DNA of 64,000 nt from Cellulomonas sp. Root485 (GTDB lineage: Bacteria; Actinomycetota; Actinomycetes; Actinomycetales; Cellulomonadaceae). The notes beneath the pieces were generated by a model that saw only the letters and a list, made by a program, of their open reading frames with translations, was not told where the DNA came from and ran no database searches. A program made the translations under genes and the position numbers. Shown here one piece after another: positions 15,497-24,837 of the stretch. Positions within the stretch are counted from its first letter, which is position 1. Each line of letters starts with the position of its first letter. The stretch covers positions 299,789 through 363,788 of the forward strand of contig NZ_LMFC01000001.1 of assembly GCF_001426705.1 (NCBI RefSeq), written 5' to 3'.

Positions 15497-15784
15497 GTGA
15501 GCGAAACAGCACCGGCTGCGGCGTCCGACGCCGAGGGTTCGGCGGCACGCCCGTCCGCGCCCAAGGCCGCCCGCAAGGGCGACTCGCGTGGCGGACTGTT
15601 CGCGCGCATCGCGCTCTTCGTCCGTCAGGTCGTCGCAGAGCTGAAGAAGGTCGTCCGGCCCACGCGGTCGGAGCTGATCACCTACACGAGCGTCGTGCTC
15701 GTGTTCGTCGCGGTGGTCATGGCCTTCGTCACCGTGGTCGACCTGGGCATCGGCAAGCTCACGTTCTGGGTCTTCGGAGGCTGA
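15497..15784 (+). CDS. secE: Preprotein translocase subunit SecE
   Basis: A 95-residue single-span subunit that clamps SecY in the Sec channel. The Ala/Ser-rich N-terminal 35 residues precede the conserved amphipathic helix [20 protein letters not shown]. The membrane span is [20 protein letters not shown]. The GTG start is 15497. It lies upstream of nusG as in nearly all bacteria. Confidence 0.96.
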   Translation: MSETAPAAASDAEGSAARPSAPKAARKGDSRGGLFARIALFVRQVVAELKKVVRPTRSELITYTSVVLVFVAVVMAFVTVVDLGIGKLTFWVFGG

Positions 15785-15892
15785 CATCGCTCGGGGCTCC
15801 GGCCCCGACAACGAGGACGTCGCCCCACCAGGGTCGAGCACACATCGCACCGGCACGCCGGGGCGCACACGCAGGAGAAAGCAGGTTCGCAC

Positions 15893-16729
15893 GTGTCGCA
15901 GGAGTCGCAGGAGCCCACCACGGGCGCCGAGGCGGAGCTCGAGGACGCCATCGCGTCGGTCGAGGCCGTCGAGTCGTCGGCTGTCGAGGACGCCTCCACC
16001 GAGGATGTCAGCGCCGACGCCACCGAGAGCGACGAGCCGGCCGACGAGGGTGCTGAGCCTGCCGCCGACGAGGCTGACGACGAGGTCCCGGCCGACGAGG
16101 CCGAGGCTGAGGACGAGCCCGACGTCGAGGAGGACCCGGTCGCCGCGTTCAAGGCGCAGCTCCGGAGCCAGCTCGGTGACTGGTACGTCATCCACTCCTA
16201 CGCGGGCTACGAGAACCGCGTGAAGGCGAACCTCGAGAACCGCCGCCAGAGCCTGAACATGGAGGACTTCATCTACGCGGTGGAGGTCCCCATGGAAGAG
16301 GTCGTGGAGATCAAGAACGCGCAGCGCAAGGTCGTCAAGCGCGTCCGGATCCCCGGGTACGTCCTGGTCCGCATGGACCTCACCGACGAGTCGTGGGGCG
16401 CCGTCAGGCACACGCCGGGCGTCACGGGCTTCGTCGGCCACACGCACCAGCCCGTGCCGCTGACGCTCGACGAGGTCTTCTCGATGCTCGCGCCGTCGCT
16501 GGAGCCCAAGCAGCCGACCACGGCCGCCGGTGCCGCCAAGGCCGCCTCGCAGATCAAGGTCGACTTCACCGTCGGCGAGTCGGTCACCGTCACGGACGGT
16601 CCGTTCGACACGCTGCCCGCCACGATCTCCGAGATCAACGCCGAGAACCAGAAGCTCAAGGTCCTCGTCTCCATCTTCGGCCGGGAGACCCCGGTCGAGC
16701 TGTCCTTCAGCCAGGTCGCCAAGATCTGA
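15893..16729 (+). CDS. nusG: Transcription antitermination factor NusG with acidic N-terminal extension
   Basis: 278 residues, against about 180 for E. coli NusG. The NGN domain starts at Trp97 ([20 protein letters not shown]) and binds the RNA polymerase clamp. The KOW domain (about 220-278: [20 protein letters not shown]) contacts Rho or ribosomal S10. The first 90 residues are almost entirely Glu, Asp, Ala, Ser and Pro and should be disordered. Acidic NusG extensions are known in high-GC actinobacteria, but the function is unclear. The GTG at 15893 is preceded by a GGAGAAAGCAGG-like purine tract. nusG is followed by rplK. Confidence 0.96.
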   Translation: MSQESQEPTTGAEAELEDAIASVEAVESSAVEDASTEDVSADATESDEPADEGAEPAADEADDEVPADEAEAEDEPDVEEDPVAAFKAQLRSQLGDWYVIHSYAGYENRVKANLENRRQSLNMEDFIYAVEVPMEEVVEIKNAQRKVVKRVRIPGYVLVRMDLTDESWGAVRHTPGVTGFVGHTHQPVPLTLDEVFSMLAPSLEPKQPTTAAGAAKAASQIKVDFTVGESVTVTDGPFDTLPATISEINAENQKLKVLVSIFGRETPVELSFSQVAKI

Positions 16730-16813
16730 CTGACGCTTCCCCGCGTCTGCGGGTGAGCACTGCAACCGGGTCATCGCCCACGGCGTCGGCCCACGACACG
16801 AACGGAAGTAGCA

Positions 16814-17245
16814 ATGCCCCCGAAGAAGAAGGTCACCGGCCTGATCAAGCTCCAGATCAAGGCCGGCGCGGCCACTCCTGCGCCGCCCATCGGTCCGGCG
16901 CTGGGCCAGCACGGCGTCAACATCATGGAGTTCTGCAAGGCGTACAACGCGGCCACCGAGGCGCAGCGCGGCAACGTCATCCCCGTCGAGATCACGGTGT
17001 ACGAGGACCGCTCGTTCACCTTCATCACGAAGACGCCGCCGGCCGCTGAGCTGATCAAGAAGGCCGCGGGTGTCGCCAAGGGCTCCCCGACGCCGCACAC
17101 CGTGAAGGTCGCCACGCTCACCAAGGCGCAGATCAGCGAGATCGCGAGCACCAAGCTCGAGGACCTCAACGCGAACGACCTTGCCGCGGCCGAGAAGATC
17201 ATCGCGGGCACGGCCCGCTCGATGGGCATCAAGGTCGAGGGCTGA
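16814..17245 (+). CDS. rplK: 50S ribosomal protein L11
   Basis: 143 residues, normal length. The N-terminal domain has the Pro-rich [18 protein letters not shown] segment that forms the thiostrepton and GTPase-centre contact. The C-terminal domain binds 23S rRNA helices 43/44. It is translated with rplA, 118 bp downstream, as an rplKA unit. Confidence 0.97.
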   Translation: MPPKKKVTGLIKLQIKAGAATPAPPIGPALGQHGVNIMEFCKAYNAATEAQRGNVIPVEITVYEDRSFTFITKTPPAAELIKKAAGVAKGSPTPHTVKVATLTKAQISEIASTKLEDLNANDLAAAEKIIAGTARSMGIKVEG

Positions 17246-17363
17246 GCGACGCTGTGGACTGAGCGCTGCTCAGACCGACAGTGCACGACAGCGAGCTGAA
17301 CCCGGCTCGCTGAGACATGTGGAAGGGCCTGAACAGCCCGACTGACCACGACAGGAGAACAGC

Positions 17364-18080
17364 ATGGCCAAGCACAGCAAGGCGTACCGCGCCGCGGTCG
17401 AGAAGATCGAGGCGGACCGCCTCTACAGCCCGCTCGAGGCTGTCCGGCTCGCGCAGGCGACGTCGACCACCAAGTACGACTCGACCGTCGAGGTGGCGTT
17501 CCGCCTCGGTGTCGACCCGCGCAAGGCGGACCAGATGGTCCGCGGCACGGTCAACCTGCCTCACGGCACCGGCAAGACCGCGCGCGTCATCGTCTTCGCG
17601 ACGGGCGAGCGTGCCGAGCAGGCCCGTGCGGCCGGCGCCGACGAGGTCGGTGGCGACGAGCTGATCGACAAGGTCGCGGCCGGGTACACCGACTTCGACT
17701 CCGCCGTCGCGACGCCCGACCTCATGGGCAAGGTCGGTCGACTGGGCAAGGTCCTGGGCCCGCGTGGTCTCATGCCGAACCCGAAGACCGGCACCGTGAC
17801 GATGGACGTGGCCAAGGCCGTGTCCGACATCAAGGGCGGGAAGATCGAGTTCCGCGTGGACCGTCACGCGAACCTGCACTTCATCATCGGCAAGACCTCG
17901 TTCAGCGAGTCGGCGCTCGTGGAGAACTACGCCGCCGCTCTCGACGAGATCCTGCGTCTGAAGCCGTCCGCCTCGAAGGGTCGCTACATCGCCAAGGCGA
18001 CGTTCTCGACGACGAACGGCCCCGGCATCCTCGTCGACCAGAACAAGACGCGGAACCTGCTCGAGGAAGACGCCGCCTGA
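17364..18080 (+). CDS. rplA: 50S ribosomal protein L1
   Basis: 238 residues, standard size, forming the L1 stalk that helps release E-site tRNA. The signature [20 protein letters not shown] is intact. In many bacteria L1 also represses its own rplKA mRNA. A GGAG Shine-Dalgarno precedes the ATG. The gene ends before a very strong bidirectional terminator and an accessory cassette on the other strand. Confidence 0.97.
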   Translation: MAKHSKAYRAAVEKIEADRLYSPLEAVRLAQATSTTKYDSTVEVAFRLGVDPRKADQMVRGTVNLPHGTGKTARVIVFATGERAEQARAAGADEVGGDELIDKVAAGYTDFDSAVATPDLMGKVGRLGKVLGPRGLMPNPKTGTVTMDVAKAVSDIKGGKIEFRVDRHANLHFIIGKTSFSESALVENYAAALDEILRLKPSASKGRYIAKATFSTTNGPGILVDQNKTRNLLEEDAA

Positions 18081-18093
18081 CGGTAGCGCCAGC

Positions 18094-18136
18094 ACGACGA
18101 AGGCCCGGTCCCCCCTGCGGACCGGGCCTTCGTCGT
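18094..18136. terminator. Bidirectional terminator, 18-bp perfect stem
   Basis: Arms 18094-18111 and 18119-18136 pair perfectly over 18 bp around a 7-nt loop. T-rich ends occur on both strands (TTCGTCGT and the reverse). It lies between convergent rplA and the small-protein gene of the CHAT cassette and should insulate the two units. Confidence 0.9.
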
Positions 18137-18153
18137 TCGTGGGTGACCGGCTG

Positions 18154-18678
18154 CTAGTACGGCAGCCACTGGGTCAGGCAGGTACCGCCCTCGCTGGAGC
18201 ACTCCAGCCGCAGCGGCCCGTCCGGGTGGACGTCGAACCGGAAGTACCCCACGTCGTCGGTCTCGATCGTCGCGACGACACCGTCGGGTGTCCGCAGGCT
18301 CACCCGGCCCGGCGTGGCCGGCAGCAGCTGACCCTCGATCGACGTCGACTCGATCTCCACCTCGACGCCGAGGTCGTGGCCCTCGAACACGAGCGTGCGC
18401 GAGGTCCCGCCGGAGCGGTCCCGGACGCCGGCCGGTGCGTCGAGCGCGGTGGAGTCGTAGACGAGCTCGAGCAGCAGGAGGTCCATCTCCAGGCCGGCGC
18501 GGGCCTCGACCATGCCGCGATGGGCGCGGAACGCCACGTCGGCGCTGGCGACGACCCGGTCGTAGGTCTCCCGCTCGGCGAGGGCGGTGGTCAGCTCCGC
18601 ACCGAGCGCTTCGTCGTCGGCCCAGGGCGAGCCACTGGGGCCCGTGGAGCGGGCGCGGTCATCCGAGTGCCAGGACAT
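18154..18678 (-). CDS. Uncharacterised protein of the CHAT/S8 cassette, beta-domain C terminus
   Basis: 174 residues, no recognised family. Residues 15-70 look helical (DDEALGAELTTALAERETYD, then AGLEMDLLLLELVYDS). Residues 85-174 look like an all-beta sandwich with carboxypeptidase-regulatory flavour (TLVFEGHDLGVEVEIES, TPGRVSLRTPDGV, VGYFRFDVHPDGPLRLE) and end with two Cys. There is no signal peptide. The ATG at 18678 has GGAGG 5 bp upstream and overlaps the 3' end of the sigma-factor gene by 20 bp, so the two are coupled. A role as partner or antagonist of the sigma factor, or as a protease substrate, is a guess from position. Confidence 0.7.
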   Translation of the reverse strand: MSWHSDDRARSTGPSGSPWADDEALGAELTTALAERETYDRVVASADVAFRAHRGMVEARAGLEMDLLLLELVYDSTALDAPAGVRDRSGGTSRTLVFEGHDLGVEVEIESTSIEGQLLPATPGRVSLRTPDGVVATIETDDVGYFRFDVHPDGPLRLECSSEGGTCLTQWLPY

Positions 18679-19288
18679 CGCGTCCTCCTTCATCAGCCGT
18701 GGAGGCCGTCCAGGCCCGCACGTAGTTCTTGATCGCCGCCGTCTGTCGCAGGCGGGCGAGTCCACGACCCCGGGTGGGGCCGATCGAGCCGACGGGAACG
18801 CCGAGCTTGTCCGCGATCTCCGCGTAGCTGAGCGGTGGGTCGACCGCGAGCATGAGGAGGATGTCGCGCTGGTGCGACGGCAGCTCCGCGAGCCCCTCGC
18901 GCAACGCCCTCTCGCGCTCGACCGCCAGCATCCGCTCGTCGAGGTCGGAGTCGGAGACGCCGTCCAGCCGCCCGGTCTGCGGGTCGACCGGCACGGTGCG
19001 CCGGTTCACGTTGGTGACGCGGATGCACTCGTGCCGCGCCGTCGTGGCGATCCACCCCGGCAGGGCGTGCGGGTCGCGGAGCTTCTCGAGGTTCTCGAGC
19101 AGGTTCAGCCATACCGTCTGTGCGACGTCCTCCGCCTGGTGCGGGGTGAGCCGGAACTGGCGCACCCGCGCGACCACGGCCGGGGTGAACCGGCGCACGA
19201 TCTCCGACCACGCGCGGGAGTCGCCCTCGAGCGCGCCCGTCACCAGGGCGGGGACGTCCCACCTGCGGTACGGATCCTCGTCGTCCAT
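18659..19288 (-). CDS. RNA polymerase sigma factor, ECF-like
   Basis: 209 residues. Region 2 is readable (RRFTPAVVARVRQFRLTPHQ, AEDVAQTVWLNLLENLEKLR, ALPGWIATTARHECIRVTN), as is region 4 (LPSHQRDILLMLAVDPPLSY, AEIADKLGVPVGSIGPTRGR). There is no region 1 or 3, as in the ECF group. It should redirect RNA polymerase to a small regulon. The ATG at 19288 has AGGGA upstream. It lies 68 bp after the S8 protease stop and overlaps the small-protein gene. No classical zinc anti-sigma gene is adjacent. Control by one of the cassette proteases is an attractive but untested idea. Confidence 0.88.
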   Translation of the reverse strand: MDDEDPYRRWDVPALVTGALEGDSRAWSEIVRRFTPAVVARVRQFRLTPHQAEDVAQTVWLNLLENLEKLRDPHALPGWIATTARHECIRVTNVNRRTVPVDPQTGRLDGVSDSDLDERMLAVERERALREGLAELPSHQRDILLMLAVDPPLSYAEIADKLGVPVGSIGPTRGRGLARLRQTAAIKNYVRAWTASTADEGGRDVLALG

Positions 19289-19356
19289 GTCTGGATCCCT
19301 TCGTCGTGCGGCCTGGAAGCCATCATGGCCTGGTCGCAGCAGGGTGCCCAGCACGT

Positions 19357-20766
19357 TTACACGCCCGGCAGGATCGAGAAGGCCTGGCCGAAGTCGGGCA
19401 GCGGGCGCCCCATCGACAGGAGCTGGATGTAGGCGGGGCGTGGCTCGAGGCCACGCTCGTTCATGATCCGTGCGACGGCGCCGACGATCTGCGGGGCCGC
19501 GAAGGACGTGCCGCTCCACCGGGCGAAGGAGTCCGGCCCGAAGGTCGCGGGCTCGTTGGTGAAGTCGGGCGACTGCTCACCGGCGACGTAGGGAGCGAGG
19601 ATGCCTTCGCCGACGGTCGCGCAGTCGACCCACCAGCCGCGGCTGGAGAACACGCTCGGCCGGAGGTCGGCGGTCAGGGAACCCACGGCGACGACCCGAC
19701 GGAACGCGGCGGGCCACGTCGGGACCGTGTCCCCGAAGTTCCCGGCGGCGGCGACGATGAGCACGTCCTGCCCGCGCTCCTTCTCGATCTCGCGCACCAC
19801 CTCGAGGGCGGCGGCGATGGCGAGCGACGGCTGGTCGAACTGGGTCTGGGTGCCGAGCGAGAGGTTGACCAGCTGGGCCCCGTCGCGCACGGCGGCGATC
19901 AGCTTGCACGCGACCTCGATCTCGCTGCCGGTGCCGCCCGCGCTGAGCGCGCGGTAGACGGAGATGTCGACGCCGGGGGCCACCTGCGCGACGATCCCGC
20001 TGACGAAGGTGCCGTGGCCCGCGGACAGGTCGAGCAGGCCGTCGGCCGGGTCGTTGTCGAGGGGGTCGATGTTGACGTCGTTCACGTCGGTCGCGGCGTC
20101 ATCGGCCGGCTGGCGGGGGATCTCGGTGAGCCAGCCGTCGCCACGGATGACCGCGTCGATACCGGTGTCCACCACGGCGACCCGAGCGCCGCTGCCGTCC
20201 CCGGTGGACACCTCCACGTACTCGGGGAACGTCTCCGCGGCCGGCGCGGCGACGGCGCTCGACGTCTTCATCACCGGCGCGAGCGGGGTGATGTGCGTCA
20301 GCGAGGCTGCGAATCCCCGCGCACGCAGCTCGGCCACCGTGTCCTCGAGGTGCTCGGCGGTGGTCGGAGCCGAGGTGACGACGCGTACGAGCCGGCTCTC
20401 GAGCTCGGCGCAGCCCAGGGGAGCGGGTGCGAGGCCACGCCGGGTGACGTAGGCGCGAGCGTTCGGGTCGGACCAGGTCAGGGTGGTCAGCAAGAGCTCG
20501 CCGCTGATCACGATCGCCTCTTCGCCGCGTTCCTTGCGGCGGACGGCCAGCTGGGTGCCGCGGCTGCGGATCCAGCGGTCCTGGACCGCAGTGTTCAGGC
20601 GACGGCGCAGACCTGCGTCGGTCTTGCGCTGGGACAGCTCGTCGACCTGTCGTCGGACGGCTAGGCGCACGTCCGACGGGACCGCCTCACCTGCGCGCAG
20701 GCGACGGTACTGATCGCCGAACGGCTCGCCGCCGGCTCCGGGCTCACGGCCCGAGGAGATGCTCAC
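19357..20766 (-). CDS. Subtilisin-family (S8) serine peptidase without signal peptide
   Basis: 469 residues. The catalytic triad is Asp200 (ARVAVVDTGID), His251 (DLSAGHGTFVSGI) and Ser421 (RWSGTSFAAP). The oxyanion Asn343 lies in AAAGNFGDT. The first 190 residues are hydrophilic (RRLRAGEAVPSDVRLAVRRQ, RGTQLAVRRKERGEEAIVIS) with no secretion signal or membrane span, so a cytoplasmic protease is expected. The N-terminal part could be an inhibitory or docking domain. The GTG start has GGGAG at good spacing. It is divergent from the CHAT gene across 35 bp, and its sigma-factor neighbour is on the same strand. Confidence 0.9.
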   Translation of the reverse strand: MSISSGREPGAGGEPFGDQYRRLRAGEAVPSDVRLAVRRQVDELSQRKTDAGLRRRLNTAVQDRWIRSRGTQLAVRRKERGEEAIVISGELLLTTLTWSDPNARAYVTRRGLAPAPLGCAELESRLVRVVTSAPTTAEHLEDTVAELRARGFAASLTHITPLAPVMKTSSAVAAPAAETFPEYVEVSTGDGSGARVAVVDTGIDAVIRGDGWLTEIPRQPADDAATDVNDVNIDPLDNDPADGLLDLSAGHGTFVSGIVAQVAPGVDISVYRALSAGGTGSEIEVACKLIAAVRDGAQLVNLSLGTQTQFDQPSLAIAAALEVVREIEKERGQDVLIVAAAGNFGDTVPTWPAAFRRVVAVGSLTADLRPSVFSSRGWWVDCATVGEGILAPYVAGEQSPDFTNEPATFGPDSFARWSGTSFAAPQIVGAVARIMNERGLEPRPAYIQLLSMGRPLPDFGQAFSILPGV

Positions 20767-20801
20767 ATCTGCTCCCTGTGTGTCTGCCTAGAATTCGAAG
20801 A

Positions 20802-23480
20802 ATGGTGCCGCCCGCCGACGTCAGCGAACATTCCCCGCCGACCGGCGAGGCCTTCTCTGTTCCAGAGGGCCGAGACGCGCTCGTGATACATGTGCAGCGT
20901 CTGATGGAGTCCGCGGACCTCCATCCGCGAGCCGTGGCCGACCAGGCGACCGACATGGTCGCCCGTGCCCGGCGGCTGCACGACCCCGAGCTGTTGGGCC
21001 TGAGCCTACGGGTGCTCGCCTGGACATATCGGTCACTGTGGGACGAAGCGTCCGCGCGTCGCCTCCTCGACGAGGCCGTGCGCACGAGCCGCAAGCACGG
21101 CCTCGCCCACGTGGAGGCGAGCGCCCTGGTCAGCCGCGCCACGGTGCTCCAGGAGATGGGCCGCACGTCCGCCGCCGCACGCGATCTCGACGACGCGCTC
21201 GTGGCGGTCGACCGCGCGGAGATGGACCCGGCCGAGAGGGCGCTGCTGCACGGGCGGATCCGGCTCTCGCGAGCGGTCCTGGAGCAGAACGCGGGGCGTC
21301 TGCTGGCGGCGGAGCAGCGCTACCGGGCGCTGCTGGCGGAGGGTGGGCTGGACGTCAGCCGGACGGTCATCGCGACGAACAACCTCGCGATGCTGCTGGC
21401 CGAGCGGGGTGCGTTCGACGAGGCGCTGCTGCGGGCGGACGCCTCCGTCGACCTCTGCGACCAGGCACCCGGGCTGCTCGCGCCGGCCATCCAGACGCGG
21501 GCGTGGATCGCCGTCCGGGCCGGGCGGCTGCGCGAGGGCATGCACGACTTCGAGCGGGCGGCCCAGGCGTACTCCGACGCCGGGATCCCGTTGGGCGAGT
21601 ACTACACGGAGTTCGCGGACGCGATGATGGACCTGCGCCTGCTCCCGGAGGCCGCGACGGCGGCGGCGAACGCCGTCCGCGAGCTCGAGGCGTCGGGCGT
21701 CTCGCTCATGGCGACCGAGGCGCAGCTGCGTCTCGCGCGCATCGCGCTGCTCACCGGTGACCTCGCCTCGGCACAGACCCATGCGGACGCGGCGGCGGAG
21801 GCGGCCCGCCACCAACGACGCGCCGGCTGGCGCGACCGGGCGGTCCTCGTCGGGGTCGAGGCCCGGCTCGAGTCGCGGTCCGTCGGGGTGGCCGAGGCCG
21901 GCACCGCACGCCGCGCGGCCGGCCGGCTGGAGCGCGCCGGGAACCTGCACAGCGCCGTCGAGGCGTACTTGGTCGCGGGGCGGGTGGCCCTCGCCGTCGA
22001 CCGGCCGCGCGACGCGATCGTCACGCTCGGCCGGGCCGGAGACCTCGCCCGCGACGGGCAGGTGCTGGTGCGCCTCCGGGGGCGCCTCGCCGGAGCGCTG
22101 GCCGCGCGCGCCGCCCGCCGTCCTGCCGCGACCCTCGTCGAGTGCCGTTCCGGTCTGCGGGATCTCGCGGTCCACCGGTCCGCGCTGCCGACGATCGAGC
22201 TGCGCGCGCTCGCGTCGGGGCACGGTGCCGAGCTCGGGGAGATCGGCCTCGGCGTCGTCCTCGCAGGAGGGTCTCCCGCCAAGGCCCTCGCGTGGATGGA
22301 ACGGACGCGGGCAGCGGCCCTGCTCACGAGGTTCCCCGCGTCGGACGTGCCGATGGCCGACCGTCGTGCGACGAGCGTCGTGACCGGGGACTCCGGCCAG
22401 GGCCGGGGCATCGCGGTGGCGGACAGCGCCCCGCGGGTGTCCGCCGAGGACTGGGCGCGCAAGGGCCGGGCGAGCGAGGGGAGCAGCGTCCCGCGCTTCC
22501 GTGGCCTGGCGGCGCTCCGGGAAGCGCTCGACGGCCGCACGCTCGTCGAGTTCGGGAAGTTCGAGGGCCGGCTGGTGGCGGTCGTCGTGGAGCCTCGCCG
22601 GGCGCGGCTCGTGGAGCTGGGCGCCGAGCAGGACGTCGCCACGGAGCTCCGGCCGCTGCTGTTCGCGCTGCGCCGCCTGGCCAACCCGCGTGGAGGTGCC
22701 GCGGCGGACGCCGCGCGCGCGAGCGCCGACCTGCGCATCGCCCGCCTGCGGGACCTCCTGATCGCACCGCTGGGGGTGGGCGTCCACGACGAGCTGGTCG
22801 TCGTGCCCGTCGGGATGCTGCACGGTGTGCCGTGGTCCTGCCTGCACGACGGCCCGCTCGCCCAGGCGCCGTCCGCCACGTTCTGGGTCCGCACGCGCCT
22901 CGCCGCACAGGAACGCGACGCCGCCGGCCGGACGGTCCTCGTGGCGGGTCCGGACCTGACAGGGGCGAGCGAGGAGGTCGAGGCCCTGCGTGCCGTCCAT
23001 CCCGGCGCTCACGTGCTCGTCGACGCCGGCGCGGGTGCCGGGGAGGTCGTCGACGCGCTGGCCGACGCCGACCTCGCGCACCTGGCGTGCCACGGCTCAC
23101 CGCGTGCCGACAACCCGATGTTCTCCTCGCTGCTCCTCGCGGACGGTCCGGTGACGGTCCAGGAGCTGCACGGTGCCGGCGTCGCGCCGCACCGCCTGGT
23201 GCTCGCGTCGTGCCACTCGGGGGCCGACGTGGCGTATGCGGGCGACGAGGTGCTCGGCTTCGTCAGCGCCATGCTCGCGCAGGGGACGGCGGGGGTCGTC
23301 GCCAGCATCGCGGCGGTGCCCGACGTGGCCGCGGTCGACCTGATGCTCGAGCTGCACCGGGGCCTGCGGGACGGGCTGACGCTCGCGCGGGCGCTGCACG
23401 CGGCCCGCGGACGCGTCGACCGGTCGACGCCCGAGGGGTTCGTCAACTGGTGCACGTTCAGCGCCCACGGCGCCGCCTGA
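20802..23480 (+). CDS. TPR-CHAT caspase-like protease
   Basis: 892 residues. The N-terminal 450 or so are tandem helical repeats of TPR type ([40 protein letters not shown], and others). The C-terminal CHAT domain has the caspase dyad His764 ([10 protein letters not shown]) and Cys804 ([11 protein letters not shown]), with [18 protein letters not shown] after it. CHAT proteins are clan CD cysteine peptidases related to separase, and the TPR part usually senses a trigger. The ATG at 20802 is preferred; a GTG at 20778 is possible. It shares a 35-bp divergent region with the S8 gene. Its stop lies 8 bp before the rplJ promoter, with no terminator seen between. Confidence 0.9.
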   Translation: MVPPADVSEHSPPTGEAFSVPEGRDALVIHVQRLMESADLHPRAVADQATDMVARARRLHDPELLGLSLRVLAWTYRSLWDEASARRLLDEAVRTSRKHGLAHVEASALVSRATVLQEMGRTSAAARDLDDALVAVDRAEMDPAERALLHGRIRLSRAVLEQNAGRLLAAEQRYRALLAEGGLDVSRTVIATNNLAMLLAERGAFDEALLRADASVDLCDQAPGLLAPAIQTRAWIAVRAGRLREGMHDFERAAQAYSDAGIPLGEYYTEFADAMMDLRLLPEAATAAANAVRELEASGVSLMATEAQLRLARIALLTGDLASAQTHADAAAEAARHQRRAGWRDRAVLVGVEARLESRSVGVAEAGTARRAAGRLERAGNLHSAVEAYLVAGRVALAVDRPRDAIVTLGRAGDLARDGQVLVRLRGRLAGALAARAARRPAATLVECRSGLRDLAVHRSALPTIELRALASGHGAELGEIGLGVVLAGGSPAKALAWMERTRAAALLTRFPASDVPMADRRATSVVTGDSGQGRGIAVADSAPRVSAEDWARKGRASEGSSVPRFRGLAALREALDGRTLVEFGKFEGRLVAVVVEPRRARLVELGAEQDVATELRPLLFALRRLANPRGGAAADAARASADLRIARLRDLLIAPLGVGVHDELVVVPVGMLHGVPWSCLHDGPLAQAPSATFWVRTRLAAQERDAAGRTVLVAGPDLTGASEEVEALRAVHPGAHVLVDAGAGAGEVVDALADADLAHLACHGSPRADNPMFSSLLLADGPVTVQELHGAGVAPHRLVLASCHSGADVAYAGDEVLGFVSAMLAQGTAGVVASIAAVPDVAAVDLMLELHRGLRDGLTLARALHAARGRVDRSTPEGFVNWCTFSAHGAA

Positions 23481-23488
23481 GCGCGGAT

Positions 23489-23517
23489 TTGGTCGGCCTC
23501 GGACCGTGCCGTACTCT
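23489..23517 (+). promoter_or_regulatory. Promoter of rplJ-rplL
   Basis: TTGGTC (23489-23494) and TACTCT (23512-23517) are separated by 17 bp, directly after the CHAT stop codon. The start point would lie near 23524, giving a leader of about 210 nt before rplJ. Confidence 0.6.
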
Positions 23518-23734
23518 GGGACCACCCAAAGACCGCCGGTCGTCGACCGTGTCGTGCGCACGCAGTGCTCGCGGCCCGATCGCCCGAAGTCCCGCAGCAG
23601 CGGAGGCCAGCGCAGGTGAGAGTTCCCGGATGGCTCGGCTTCGTGCCGAGCTGCCTGCCGAGCCCCGCGCCTGCGCGGGGCTCTTTCGTTTGCGGGGCGT
23701 GACGACCGGTGGCACCACCATCGGAAGGATTGCC
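23518..23734 (+). promoter_or_regulatory. Structured leader of rplJ-rplL (L10-leader type)
   Basis: A 217-nt untranslated stretch before rplJ containing a strong GC hairpin. In many bacteria the L10(L12)4 complex binds this leader and represses rplJ-rplL. Position and size fit that role, but the kink-turn was not traced base by base. No open frame with a ribosome site was found here. Confidence 0.55.
23660..23690 (+). terminator. Attenuator-like hairpin in the rplJ leader
   Basis: GAGCCCCGCGC (23660-23670) pairs with GCGCGGGGCTC (23673-23683), followed by TTTCGTT. It has the form of an intrinsic terminator, yet stands 44 bp before rplJ. It may therefore be an attenuator that tunes rplJL or stops read-through from the CHAT gene. 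Confidence 0.65.
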
Positions 23735-24268
23735 ATGGCGAGGCCGGACAAGGCAGCCGCTGTCGCAGAGCTCACGGACCTGTTCCGTGACTCCAACGCG
23801 GCCGTGCTGACCGAGTACCGCGGGCTCACCGTTGCGCAGCTCAAGAAGCTGCGCAAGGCGCTCAGCGGCAACGCAACCTACGCCGTGGTGAAGAACACGC
23901 TGACCGCGATCGCGGCCAAGGATGCCGGCCTCGAAGGCCTCGACGACGCGCTCACGGGCCCGTCGGCGATCGCCTTCGTCTCCGGTGACCCGGTCGAGGC
24001 CGCCAAGGGTCTGCGTGACTTCGCCAAGGCGAACCCCGCACTGGTCATCAAGGGCGGTGTCCTCGACGGGCGCGCCCTGACCGCTGCGGACGTCACCAAG
24101 CTCGCGGACCTCGAGTCCCGTGAGGTTCTGCTGGCCAAGGCGGCCAACGTGTTCAAGGCGTCGCTGTTCCAGGCGGCCTACCTGTTCACCGCGCCCGCCG
24201 CTCAGGCTGCACGCACCGTCGACGCGCTCCGGCTCAAGCTGGACGAGTCGACCGAGGTCGCTGCCTGA
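23735..24268 (+). CDS. rplJ: 50S ribosomal protein L10
   Basis: 177 residues, standard length. The rRNA-binding N-terminal domain starts [20 protein letters not shown] and contains [18 protein letters not shown]. The C-terminal helix ([15 protein letters not shown]) carries the L7/L12 dimers. Longer frames upstream are chance; ATG 23735 has AAGGA 7 bp before it. It forms an operon with rplL. Confidence 0.97.
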   Translation: MARPDKAAAVAELTDLFRDSNAAVLTEYRGLTVAQLKKLRKALSGNATYAVVKNTLTAIAAKDAGLEGLDDALTGPSAIAFVSGDPVEAAKGLRDFAKANPALVIKGGVLDGRALTAADVTKLADLESREVLLAKAANVFKASLFQAAYLFTAPAAQAARTVDALRLKLDESTEVAA

Positions 24269-24351
24269 GCCATCCGGCACAGGCGTACTGAACCCCCCCG
24301 CTCGGGACGGCCGCACCGGCCCCCGGGCATCGATCGGAAGGAACCGCCACC

Positions 24352-24744
24352 ATGGCGAAGCTCACCACCACCGAGCTCATCGACGCGTTCAAGGAGCTCT
24401 CCCTCATCGAGCTCTCCGAGTTCGTGAAGGCGTTCGAGGAGACCTTCGAGGTCACCGCTGCTGCTCCCGTCGCCGTCGCGGCCGCGCCCGGCGCCGGCGG
24501 CGGCGCTGCCGAGGTCGAGGCCGAGGAGGAGAAGGACTCGTTCGACGTCGTCCTCGAGGCCGCCGGTGACAAGAAGATCCAGGTCATCAAGGAGGTGCGC
24601 GTCCTGACGTCCCTCGGTCTGAAGGAGGCCAAGGACGTCGTCGACGCCGCCCCCAAGGCCGTCCTGGAGGGTGTCACCAAGGAGGCCGCCGAGAAGGCCA
24701 AGGCGCAGCTCGAGGCCGCCGGCGCCACCGTCACCCTCAAGTGA
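24352..24744 (+). CDS. rplL: 50S ribosomal protein L7/L12
   Basis: 130 residues. The N-terminal dimerisation helices ([20 protein letters not shown]) are followed by an Ala/Gly-rich hinge and the C-terminal factor-binding domain ([40 protein letters not shown]). It recruits GTPase translation factors. It lies 83 bp after rplJ and is closed by a hairpin terminator. Confidence 0.97.
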   Translation: MAKLTTTELIDAFKELSLIELSEFVKAFEETFEVTAAAPVAVAAAPGAGGGAAEVEAEEEKDSFDVVLEAAGDKKIQVIKEVRVLTSLGLKEAKDVVDAAPKAVLEGVTKEAAEKAKAQLEAAGATVTLK

Positions 24745-24803
24745 TCGCCGCCTTCGTGCCGGTCGGTCCGCCGGCGGCACGGAGGTAGCACGCAGCTCGC
24801 ACA

Positions 24804-24837
24804 CGAGGCCCGCTTCCCGACAGGGAGGCGGGCCTCG
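24804..24837 (+). terminator. Terminator after rplL
   Basis: A 15-bp stem with one G-T pair (24804-24818 with 24823-24837) around loop GACA. There is no long T run, as is usual in high-GC actinobacteria. Confidence 0.8.
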
